Shown here: in pieces, positions 20,158 through 29,265 of the stretch
Layout: each line of letters starts with the position of its first letter
Numbering within the stretch: the stretch's first letter is position 1
From: a bacterium
GTDB lineage: Bacteria > SZUA-79 > Acidulodesulfobacterales > Acidulodesulfobacteraceae
Assembly: GCA_003232385.1 (NCBI GenBank)
Contig: QIJE01000001.1
Coordinates: 62,001-126,000 of the forward strand
DNA: 64,000 nucleotides
Reading direction: 5' to 3'
Notes under the pieces: generated by a model
Told to the model about the DNA's origin: nothing
What the model saw: only the letters and a program-made list of their open reading frames with translations
Databases searched by the model: none
Made by a program: the position numbers and the translations under genes

Positions 20158-21594
20158 TTATTTCTTCCATAATGGTTTAACTAATTTCCACGACGGGCTG
20201 TTTACTGCCAAATCCATATCCCTTGCGAATATTTCAAACCCGTCATAACCGTGATAAGGTCCTGAATAATCCCAAGAATGCATCTGCCTAAAAGGTATCC
20301 CCATTTTTTGAAAAATATATTTCTCTTTTATTCCGGAGGCGACCAAATCCGGTTTAAGCTTCTTTGCAAGCTCTACGAATTCATACTCGTTAAGATCGTC
20401 CGTAATGATAGTTCCGTCTTCTAATTCCTTAGTCGTTCTCTCATAGTCATCGCTATGGGCAAATTCATATGCCGTGGATACGACCTTCATTCCTAAGTCT
20501 TCATATGCGCCTACTATGTGACGAGGTCTTAAACCACCAACCAAAATCATTACCTTTTTGCCCTCTAACCTCGGCCTATACTTGTCTATAACCTCCTGCA
20601 TTTTAGGCTCATATGCCTTAATAACCTTTTCAGATTTCTCTTGAATATTTTCATCAAACAATTTTGCAATATTTCTTATACTTTCTTTTATCTTGGTAGG
20701 ACCGAAGAAATTGTATTCGACCCATGGAATACCGTAAGCCTCCTCAAAATGCCTTGCAATGTAGTTCATAGACCTATAGCAATGCAGAAGGTTATAACTT
20801 ACCTTGTGGGTTATTTTCATTTCCTCTATGGAACCGTCTCCAGACCAATGGGTTACGACATTTAGACCCATCTCTTCAAAAATTTTCATTGACGCCCAAA
20901 CGTCCCCGCCTATGTTATAGTCTCCTAAGATGGCAACATCATACGGTGTTTTTTTACTATCGTCTACTTCGCCCTTCCCGACGACGAAATCCCTTATCGA
21001 ATCATTTGCTATATGGTGGCCTAAGGACTGGCTTACTCCCCTAAAACCCTCACATCTTACCGGAATAACCGGAATACCAAACTCATCTGACGTTTTTTTC
21101 GCAACCGCTTCTATATCGTCACCTATCAAACCTATCGGGCATTCCGATTCTACAACCATACCCTTTGCCGTGGGAAAAAGCTCATGCAGCTCCTTAATCG
21201 CCTGTTCCAACTTTTTATCGCCCCCGAAAACTATATCTCTTTCCCTAAAATCCGTAGTGAATTGAAACGGCACGAAGCTTTCGACCCCAATCTCTCCGTT
21301 AGCCAGGTTTCTTCTCGTACCCCAGCTATACATTCCGCATCCGATCGGACCATGGCTTATATTAATGACATCTTTAACCGGTCCCCATACAACTCCTTTC
21401 GACCCTGCATATGCGCAACCCCTCGGTGTCATAACGCCGGGAAGGGATTTCATATTAGATTTTGTCACGCAACTTCCGCAATTTTCTTTATCGTTTATAC
21501 CGAAATGAACCTTCCTATTTTTCTTTGCCTTTTCGGAATATACGCTAAGGACCTCTTCGACCAAATCTTCGTTTTCTTTAAAGTCAACAGCCAT
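20158..21594 (-). CDS. nifD: Nitrogenase molybdenum-iron protein alpha chain
   Basis: [69 protein letters not shown]. Confidence 0.98.
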   Translation of the reverse strand: MAVDFKENEDLVEEVLSVYSEKAKKNRKVHFGINDKENCGSCVTKSNMKSLPGVMTPRGCAYAGSKGVVWGPVKDVINISHGPIGCGMYSWGTRRNLANGEIGVESFVPFQFTTDFRERDIVFGGDKKLEQAIKELHELFPTAKGMVVESECPIGLIGDDIEAVAKKTSDEFGIPVIPVRCEGFRGVSQSLGHHIANDSIRDFVVGKGEVDDSKKTPYDVAILGDYNIGGDVWASMKIFEEMGLNVVTHWSGDGSIEEMKITHKVSYNLLHCYRSMNYIARHFEEAYGIPWVEYNFFGPTKIKESIRNIAKLFDENIQEKSEKVIKAYEPKMQEVIDKYRPRLEGKKVMILVGGLRPRHIVGAYEDLGMKVVSTAYEFAHSDDYERTTKELEDGTIITDDLNEYEFVELAKKLKPDLVASGIKEKYIFQKMGIPFRQMHSWDYSGPYHGYDGFEIFARDMDLAVNSPSWKLVKPLWKK

Positions 21595-21636
21595 CTTAAA
21601 CTCCTTTATTTTATATTAAATCAATAAATTAACACA

Positions 21637-21960
21637 CTACTTCGTAAGCGGCGCAAATTTGTGCAGATGCATAGTCTTATTTTTAGGACAAACCTTTTCG
21701 CACGACATATCGCCGATACAATCATCCATGCTTTCTATCCTGATAATCATCTTATCCCCCTCGTCTTCAAGCCCGTAAACTCCCCCGGGACAAACCTTGA
21801 TGCACCTGCAACACGATATACAATTATCCTTATCGAAATCTATTAAAAAGTGTGGAACCCATTTACCGCCGGAGCGGCGCGGTGCATTGATATAATCATT
21901 AATATCGCCCTTAAATCCTTCCATAATGCTCATCGCTGCTTTCTCCTTTTTTATCAACAA
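21637..21960 (-). CDS. nif-associated ferredoxin (FdxB/ferredoxin III type)
   Basis: CISCCRCIKVCPGGVYGL and CIGDMSCEKVCPKN cluster motifs; between methyltransferase and nifD. The start is likely the internal Met (MSIMEGFKGD). Confidence 0.88.
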   Translation of the reverse strand: MLIKKEKAAMSIMEGFKGDINDYINAPRRSGGKWVPHFLIDFDKDNCISCCRCIKVCPGGVYGLEDEGDKMIIRIESMDDCIGDMSCEKVCPKNKTMHLHKFAPLTK

Positions 21961-22742
21961 TTTTTAGATATTCTTATTTTCAAATCCAATCCGTCCGTCT
22001 TTATTTCGGAACACCCGGCTAACCCTGCTTCAAACAAGTATTTTTCATATTCCGGTATATCCAAGGAACAGTTTAATTTACGTTTTAGCAAATTTACCTT
22101 TTGAGGTTTCATATCCTTCGTGAGCAGATTAAATTCGTCCTCCGGAATATCTTTTCTAAACTCGTATATAAAAACTTCGCCGCCGTAACTTAATACCCTG
22201 TATATTTCCTTTAAAGAGTTTAACTTATCGTCTAAGCATTTAAATGTCCCCTTAAGTATGATTAAATCAAAACTAAAATTACCGAACGGAAGATTTACGC
22301 TATCTGCTATTATGTATTTGATCCGGAAATCGCAATAATCTAAATAAGCCGCCTTGTCTTTAAGTTTAGCATGCATTGTGCCGTTAATTTCGACACCGGA
22401 TTGAAAAGCACAATCGCCTTCCAACCTCCTCCTTAAAACTTTATTCGCGTGATTTATCATAGTAGCAGACTTATCCACCCCTAAGGCGAAACAGTTCGGC
22501 AGAACTTCATTGATTCTTCTTGTGATATAACCGGGGCCGCAACCGAGATCCAACACCTTATTCGGAACATACGAAATATCGGTTAAAATTTTATCGACAA
22601 ACGGGGCATAATCGTTTTTCATCTTTATTTTAGTATCGCTTGTCGCTATATAGAGCTCTTCGTCCTGCGAAAAGCTAAGATTTTTTGAGAGATTACAACC
22701 TAAGACCGCATTCTCCGGCATCTTCATCCACCTCCGATTCAC
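21954..22742 (-). CDS. Class I SAM-dependent methyltransferase embedded in nif operon
   Basis: VLDLGCGPGYITRRI SAM motif, FDLIILKGTFKCLDD, IYRVLSYGGEVFIYEF. Exact start uncertain; the 5' end overlaps nifB. Confidence 0.85.
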   Translation of the reverse strand: MNRRWMKMPENAVLGCNLSKNLSFSQDEELYIATSDTKIKMKNDYAPFVDKILTDISYVPNKVLDLGCGPGYITRRINEVLPNCFALGVDKSATMINHANKVLRRRLEGDCAFQSGVEINGTMHAKLKDKAAYLDYCDFRIKYIIADSVNLPFGNFSFDLIILKGTFKCLDDKLNSLKEIYRVLSYGGEVFIYEFRKDIPEDEFNLLTKDMKPQKVNLLKRKLNCSLDIPEYEKYLFEAGLAGCSEIKTDGLDLKIRISKNC

Positions 22743-23622
22743 AAAGTTTTTTACTCAAATCTTCATTCAAGGGTCCGGCGGCATCAGACCTGCATTGCCT
22801 GCAATGTTCCATCACATTGATACCGCTGAGCCCTTTCGTAATATTAATAACGTCTTTTCTGTTAGCACCTTTTACGCCTATCTTGTAAAAATATGACTTT
22901 TCGGCAGATATCATGGGCATAACGTTAAACATATACACACCGAGTTTTTTTGCTTTTTCGGCAACATCCTTTATGTGAAAATCATTTATGCCCGGTATCA
23001 GAACCGAATTTATTTTTATAGTAAATCCCATTTTTACTGCCTTACCTATACCTTCTATCTGCCGTTCCAATAATAATCCTGCGGCATCTTTGTCCGTATA
23101 AACAACACCCTTATAGTCAACGTATCTATAAATTTTGCGAGAAATAGATATATTTACGGCATTAAGAGTTACGGTTATAAATTTCACGCCTCTATCTTCA
23201 AGTTCGGTTAAATTATCGGCTAAATTGAGGCCGTTTGTGCTCATGCACAAAGCAACCTCCGGAAACTCCGCCCTAACAAGTTCAAAAGTCTTCATGGTAT
23301 CATAGGGCTCCGCCAAGCTATCGCCCGGACCGGCAACCGCCGCAACACTTATGACGTTAAAAATTTTTTTAACGTCATATATCCTGCGCACAGCATCTTC
23401 CGGGGTAATCAAACTTGATGTAACCCCCGGCCTAGATTCATTCGGACAATCATAATCCCTGTGGCAATAGTTACATGAAATATTGCACGTTTTGGCTACC
23501 GGTAAATGAACCCTGCCGTAAAGCTCTGCCGCTTCCTTGTTAAAACACGGATGTTTTTCAATCTGTAAACGGCCGTCATTTTTATCTGATTTTAATTTCA
23601 GGTTGATCCCATCTCTATTCAT
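22693..23622 (-). CDS. nifB: Nitrogenase cofactor biosynthesis radical SAM protein NifB (no NifX domain)
   Basis: CNISCNYCHRDYDCPNESRPGV radical SAM CxxxCxxC, VAVAGPGDSLAEPYDTMKTFELV; 309 aa core form. Confidence 0.95.
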   Translation of the reverse strand: MNRDGINLKLKSDKNDGRLQIEKHPCFNKEAAELYGRVHLPVAKTCNISCNYCHRDYDCPNESRPGVTSSLITPEDAVRRIYDVKKIFNVISVAAVAGPGDSLAEPYDTMKTFELVRAEFPEVALCMSTNGLNLADNLTELEDRGVKFITVTLNAVNISISRKIYRYVDYKGVVYTDKDAAGLLLERQIEGIGKAVKMGFTIKINSVLIPGINDFHIKDVAEKAKKLGVYMFNVMPMISAEKSYFYKIGVKGANRKDVINITKGLSGINVMEHCRQCRSDAAGPLNEDLSKKLCESEVDEDAGECGLRL

Positions 23623-23671
23623 ATATAATTACCCAATAAACCTGTAAAAATTAACAATTTTATTTTTAATA

Positions 23672-24574
<903 letters not shown>

Positions 24575-24601
24575 TTACCGTTATAACTAAAAAAACTAAA
24601 A

Positions 24602-24653
24602 ACGCCGCAATCAGGGAGAGGTTAAAATACGAACATCTCTTTGATTACGGCGT
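24602..24653 (-). terminator. Intrinsic terminator/attenuator in nifH 5' leader
   Basis: Minus-strand RNA ACGCCGUAAUCA...UGAUUGCGGCGU (12 contiguous pairs including one U-G) followed by UUUUAGUUUUUUUA; lies before the nifH Shine-Dalgarno. Confidence 0.85.
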
Positions 24654-24678
24654 CGTTGCCATATGCGCCCAATTGCGC
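24646..24678 (-). promoter_or_regulatory. Candidate two-hairpin ANTAR-responsive RNA element in nifH leader
   Basis: RNA GCGC[AAUUGG]GCGC, 1 nt, UAUGGC[AACGAC]GCCGUA. Second loop has A1 and G4; its 3' part overlaps the 5' arm of the terminator. Confidence 0.65.
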
Positions 24679-24750
24679 TTAGTTCTAAAATGTTAAAAAG
24701 GTCGTTTAATAAACTGTTTTTTGCTTCATTCTCAATTTAATATGTATATG

Positions 24751-24766
24751 AGCAATTTTCATGCCA
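24751..24766 (-). promoter_or_regulatory. Sigma54-type -24/-12 promoter for nif operon
   Basis: Minus strand TGGCATGAAAATTGCT matches TGGCAYG-N4-TTGCW; predicted start near 24740. Confidence 0.75.
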
Positions 24767-24952
24767 TCGTATTTTTTTAATGGTATTTTATAAATTATAT
24801 CGGGTTACGGCCTTTATCTTCTTTTTTTAACACTGCTTAATTTATTTTTTGCTTAATTTTTAAGCATATTTGATTAAATAAACGGCAATAAAACAAATCA
24901 TTCATAAAATATTTATACGAGGCAGAGTGAAAGAGAGCGTTTTATAACCGAA

Positions 24953-24969
24953 TAAGCCGGACCGGCTTA
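24953..24969. promoter_or_regulatory. 17-bp palindrome upstream of nifV
   Basis: TAAGCCGG-A-CCGGCTTA, perfect 8-bp arms. Confidence 0.5.
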
Positions 24970-24996
24970 CGGCATAGAATATGCTTATAATTTAAC

Positions 24997-26136
24997 ATGA
25001 AAAAAATTATTATCAACGACACGACTTTGAGGGACGGCGAACAAACGGCAGGGGTTGTGTTTTCGGCAGACGAGAAAATATTGATTGCCGGGTTATTAGA
25101 CGAAATAGGCACGGATGAAATAGAAGCAGGGATTCCGGTGATGGGCGGAGCCGAAAAATTAGCGATTCAAAAGATAAACGAGCAGGGGCTTAAAGCAAAA
25201 ATAGTAGGCTGGAACAGGGCTAAGCGGGAAGATATCTATGCATCGTTAGATATCGGACTTAAGTTTATACATATATCCGTTCCCGTTTCGCAAATCCATA
25301 TAAAATATAAATTAAAGAAAGATTTTAAATATGTCAAGAATAGTCTCATAGATATTTTGAGGATACTAAATAAAGAAGGGGTAAAATATTCCGTGGGGGG
25401 CGAAGACTCTTCAAGGGCGAATATAAAATCTGTAATAGAAATCATGAGTATTGCCGAAGACGAAGGGGCGTATAAATACCGATATTCCGATACGGTCGGC
25501 ATATTAAATCCCATAAAGATGTATGAAAATATAAAAAAGATAAAAGATTGCGGCAAGCTTAACCATATATTACTTGAAATTCATACGCATAACGACTTCG
25601 GAATGGCTTCGGCAAATTCGGTTTCAGCCATAGAGGCGGGAGCGGACTCTTTATCCGGCAGTATTTCAGGAATTGGAGAAAGAGTCGGAAATTGCGCCAT
25701 AGAAGAGGTAATCGCATATTTAAATTTTATAGAAAACAAAAAAATTAAATTTGATTTTATAAAAGCAAAAGAATTGGCAAAATTTATATCAAAAATAACG
25801 AGAAGACCTATTCCCACTTCTAAACCAATCTTCGGCAAAAATATTTTTTACCACGAAGCCGGAATTCATGCCGACGGAATACTGAAAAATCCCATAAATT
25901 ATGAAGCATTCCCGCCGGAATACGTCGGAACTAAAAGAAAACTTCTAATAGGTAAACACAGCGGTTCTAAGGTAATTGAATATAAATTGAATAAAATGGG
26001 ATTTCAAATAACAAACGAGGATGCTAAAAATATTCTTATTATTATTAGGGCTTTATCGGTTAAGAAGAAAAGATGCTTAACCGATAAAGAGATTAAATCT
26101 ATTTATAACGATTATAAAATGAGCTCCGGCTTTTAG
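24997..26136 (+). CDS. nifV: Homocitrate synthase NifV
   Basis: INDTTLRDGEQTAGVVF, LEIHTHNDFGMASANSVSAIEAGAD, HEAGIHADGILKNP; divergent from nifH. Confidence 0.92.
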   Translation: MKKIIINDTTLRDGEQTAGVVFSADEKILIAGLLDEIGTDEIEAGIPVMGGAEKLAIQKINEQGLKAKIVGWNRAKREDIYASLDIGLKFIHISVPVSQIHIKYKLKKDFKYVKNSLIDILRILNKEGVKYSVGGEDSSRANIKSVIEIMSIAEDEGAYKYRYSDTVGILNPIKMYENIKKIKDCGKLNHILLEIHTHNDFGMASANSVSAIEAGADSLSGSISGIGERVGNCAIEEVIAYLNFIENKKIKFDFIKAKELAKFISKITRRPIPTSKPIFGKNIFYHEAGIHADGILKNPINYEAFPPEYVGTKRKLLIGKHSGSKVIEYKLNKMGFQITNEDAKNILIIIRALSVKKKRCLTDKEIKSIYNDYKMSSGF

Positions 26137-26158
26137 CGGTATATTATGCCCTACGGCA

Positions 26159-26698
26159 CTAAAACCAATATTCCGGATACTTCCTGTTTTCAGACATATT
26201 ATTTACTAAAAGGGCTACGACCAATAAAACCGCCGCTCCAAGACCTGCCGGAATTAATGCATAAAGAAATCCTAAGCGATGTATGGGAACACCCCCTATG
26301 ACGGCAATAAGTGCCGTTGCGCCTCCCGGGGGATGCAATGTTTTGGTTGCAAGCATTGCCATAATAGCAAAAGATACGGCAACGGCCGAGGCTAAGACCA
26401 AATTTGTACTAAAAAGCTGATAGGCTGCTACGCCGACCAACCCGGATATAACATGTCCGCCTATAAGATTCCTCGGTTGCGCAAGCGGACTTTTTATTGC
26501 CGCATATACGAGAACGGCAGAGGCTCCAAACGAACCTATCAATAAAGTTAAATCAAGCAGGGTAAAATAGCTCAATGAAAGATATCCACATGCAAAAATA
26601 CCCAAAAAAGAACCAACCCCCGACCAAAAAACCTCCGGAACATTCGTACCTGAAGGACGCGTCCCGCCACCTTTCATTTTTTGAAAATATTTATTCAT
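26159..26698 (-). CDS. HPP family membrane protein
   Basis: GSFGASAVLVYAAIKSPLAQPRNLIGGHVISGLVGV, KTLHPPGGATALIAVIGG (HPP motif). Confidence 0.88.
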   Translation of the reverse strand: MNKYFQKMKGGGTRPSGTNVPEVFWSGVGSFLGIFACGYLSLSYFTLLDLTLLIGSFGASAVLVYAAIKSPLAQPRNLIGGHVISGLVGVAAYQLFSTNLVLASAVAVSFAIMAMLATKTLHPPGGATALIAVIGGVPIHRLGFLYALIPAGLGAAVLLVVALLVNNMSENRKYPEYWF

Positions 26699-27288
26699 AA
26701 TTGCATTCCTCCGGTATGATTAACGATATCTTTAGTCGATACGACGCCCATTAGTTTATTATCCTTATCCACAACCGGCAGGCTGTTAATTCTCATTTCG
26801 ATTAATTTATGCGCCGCATCCTTTATGTCGGTACCGGAAAAAATGGCGATAGCGGGAGACGACATTATGTCTTCGACTGTTTTAGCGTAAACGGTATTCT
26901 GATGGGGAGTAGGCACGCCGGCAAGGTGCCTCACTATATCCCTTAAAGTATGATTTCTGGCAATACCGGTTGCAGCTATAACATCTTTATGCGTAACAAT
27001 GCCTACTACCGCATTATCTTTATCTACAACCGGCAGGCAAGATATCTCATTTTCGGATAATAATTGAATTGCCTCTTTAATACTCAACTCTTTGGTTATA
27101 GATATGACATTTTTAGTCATCACTTTGTCCACCGTAAGATTAAACGATCTGGCCCTTGCGTGATTTAGGGCATGAACATATATTGTCTTAAAATCTTCCG
27201 GTGAAATATCGATGTATGTCCTAATTTCTTTAAATGCGAGTTTTATGTCGTCATCCGATATCTCTAAACACTCAGGATTATCGCTCAT
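26695..27288 (-). CDS. Tandem CBS domain protein
   Basis: VMTKNVISITKELSIKEAIQLLSENEISCLPVVDKDNAVVGIVTHKDV and a second copy; 4-bp overlap with HPP gene. Confidence 0.9.
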   Translation of the reverse strand: MSDNPECLEISDDDIKLAFKEIRTYIDISPEDFKTIYVHALNHARARSFNLTVDKVMTKNVISITKELSIKEAIQLLSENEISCLPVVDKDNAVVGIVTHKDVIAATGIARNHTLRDIVRHLAGVPTPHQNTVYAKTVEDIMSSPAIAIFSGTDIKDAAHKLIEMRINSLPVVDKDNKLMGVVSTKDIVNHTGGMQL

Positions 27289-27481
27289 AAAGCCTTTACC
27301 CTCCTATAGGTGATTATTAAGTTAAAAATACTTGTAATTATTATATTAATTTAAAAAAATTTAAAATATGACAAAAGTCACGTTATGGTTTCAACCGTAA
27401 ACTTTTTTAATAAATTAATTAATTTTAAAAAATGCGGGGAGTATTTCTGATGCTTTAATCCGGTAAACGGTTCATATAAAA

Positions 27482-29242
27482 CTATTCTTGACGGGTTCCT
27501 ATTTTATCTTTCAGGGATTCTTTGATTTCTTTTAAAATTTTAATTTTATCATGGACATGTTTTTCAAGAGACGCTGCCTCAACAGCGGTATTTTGCTTAG
27601 ACGATATTCCTACATCCAACGCTTTTAAAACATTACTTTGCATTAAATCAACAGACTCTATCACATTTAAGCTATAATCTTGCATGAGCCGTTCCATGCG
27701 CAGGGAGAAATCATACCTTGCCTTACCGCAATGCATGTCTACAAGCATAGCCGCTTTTTCCTTCGCTTCTTTAAGGATTAGTTTATGCGCCAGCGCTTTC
27801 GGCAATGCCTTCCTCATTAAATCAATGGTGATGCTCAACATGCCGGGGTCGTCCGTCGTCTTAAATCTGAATTCAATTTCAGGCGGCAACGTCTCTCGCA
27901 TCTGAATTTGCCGATAAGAGATTCCAAAAAGCTTAGTCGAAGAATTAACGATTTGTCCGATAATTTTGTTCATGCGCAGTATAAACCGTTCGAATATTCC
28001 CTTGAGGTGTTCCCTTAGAATCTTTTCCTCCCCTATTCGCCATGTGCTAAATATCTCTCTTATTTGAACATCTATAAATTTACCGATAAGTTCCGTAAAT
28101 TTTACATTGCCGTCCGATACGTGATCGGTTGCAAATTCCTCAAGCCGTGCCGTGAGCAGTTCGGTCTTTTCTTGTTTTAATTTTTCAATATCTTCTTTGA
28201 GCACATCCCTTTGGAGTGCCTTGACTTCTTCGGCAAGGAGTTTTTCGCTGTCTGCCTTTTCTTGATTACTGTCGTTAATAAAATTTTTAAAGGTTGCAAT
28301 ATTGTTCTCTAATTCTTCAAGGGGAAAATGAAGTGATTTTTCCTCAATTTCGGCAAGAAGCATTTCCTCGTTGATAAGATTGTCTGCCTTTTCAGCGGTA
28401 GACTTAATTAACACCCTTCCTTTTTCGTTAACGAGGAACTGTTCAAGTGACCGCTCAAAGTTGGGCAAACCGCTCTTTTCTACTTTTTTTAAATCACCTT
28501 CTTTTTTGCCGTTTAACGCCTCTTTGCCCGAAAGGGGATAAATTATCACATCGCCGAAACATGCCTCTTCTTCAATTATTTTTTTGCTGAATGCGAGCGA
28601 CTCTTCCCGATCGGTTTCGCTTACGGCGTCAATCTTACTCTGCACAAAGAATATTTTGCCGACCATATTCTTTACGTCATGTAAAAATTGAAGCTCGGCT
28701 TGCGTAAGCGGCGGTTCGACCCCTACGATGAATATAGCCGCATCGGCGGTAGGCAGATACTTATAAGTGGTTTGAGTATTATGCTCATACACCGAAGCAA
28801 TGCCGGGCGTGTCGATAATTTGAACATCGTTTTTAAGGTACCGCGACGGATAAGCAATTTCAACCCGATCCATCCCTTTCTCGTTTTTCGGATTATATTT
28901 TTCCGTTATATAAAGAGGCAAATTCTCACGTATAATTTCTTTTTCGGTTCCGTCTTGAAAAAATGCCGTAATCCGAAGATTATCCCCATATCTGAGTATA
29001 GTTATAATGGAAGTAAGCGGAATCACTGCGGTAGGCAAGAGGTCTTCGCCAAGCAAAGCATTGATAAACGTGGTTTTACCCCTTTTGAATTGTCCCGCAA
29101 CTACTAATGAAAAAACATCGGCTTTCAACTTCGCGCATAGTGATCGCACCGCAACCTTAACGTGTTCTGTCGACGCCGTGTTTTCCAGCTTCACTAAGCT
29201 TTGCGTTAAATCGGATTTAATCTTTAAATATCCATCAAGCAT
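27482..29242 (-). CDS. Dynamin-family GTPase
   Basis: GQFKRGKTTFINALLGEDLLPTAVIPLTSIIT, IIDTPGIASVYEHNTQTTYKYLPTADAAIFIV. Confidence 0.88.
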   Translation of the reverse strand: MLDGYLKIKSDLTQSLVKLENTASTEHVKVAVRSLCAKLKADVFSLVVAGQFKRGKTTFINALLGEDLLPTAVIPLTSIITILRYGDNLRITAFFQDGTEKEIIRENLPLYITEKYNPKNEKGMDRVEIAYPSRYLKNDVQIIDTPGIASVYEHNTQTTYKYLPTADAAIFIVGVEPPLTQAELQFLHDVKNMVGKIFFVQSKIDAVSETDREESLAFSKKIIEEEACFGDVIIYPLSGKEALNGKKEGDLKKVEKSGLPNFERSLEQFLVNEKGRVLIKSTAEKADNLINEEMLLAEIEEKSLHFPLEELENNIATFKNFINDSNQEKADSEKLLAEEVKALQRDVLKEDIEKLKQEKTELLTARLEEFATDHVSDGNVKFTELIGKFIDVQIREIFSTWRIGEEKILREHLKGIFERFILRMNKIIGQIVNSSTKLFGISYRQIQMRETLPPEIEFRFKTTDDPGMLSITIDLMRKALPKALAHKLILKEAKEKAAMLVDMHCGKARYDFSLRMERLMQDYSLNVIESVDLMQSNVLKALDVGISSKQNTAVEAASLEKHVHDKIKILKEIKESLKDKIGTRQE

Positions 29243-29265
29243 AATTTATCCAAATAAATTAGGTC

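Noticed and set aside
20158-21594. Alternative (V or Fe-only) nitrogenase
   Set aside because: NifD/NifK motifs are of the Mo type, no vnfG/anfG subunit gene is present, and nifE/nifN are present.
24767-24996. NifA upstream activator site (TGT-N10-ACA)
   Set aside because: No TGT-N10-ACA sequence was found upstream of the sigma54-like element; the palindromes there do not match the NifA or NtrC consensus.
26159-27288. HPP-CBS pair as part of the nif regulon
   Set aside because: It is on the opposite strand and convergent with nifV, with no shared regulatory motif; adjacency alone is weak evidence.
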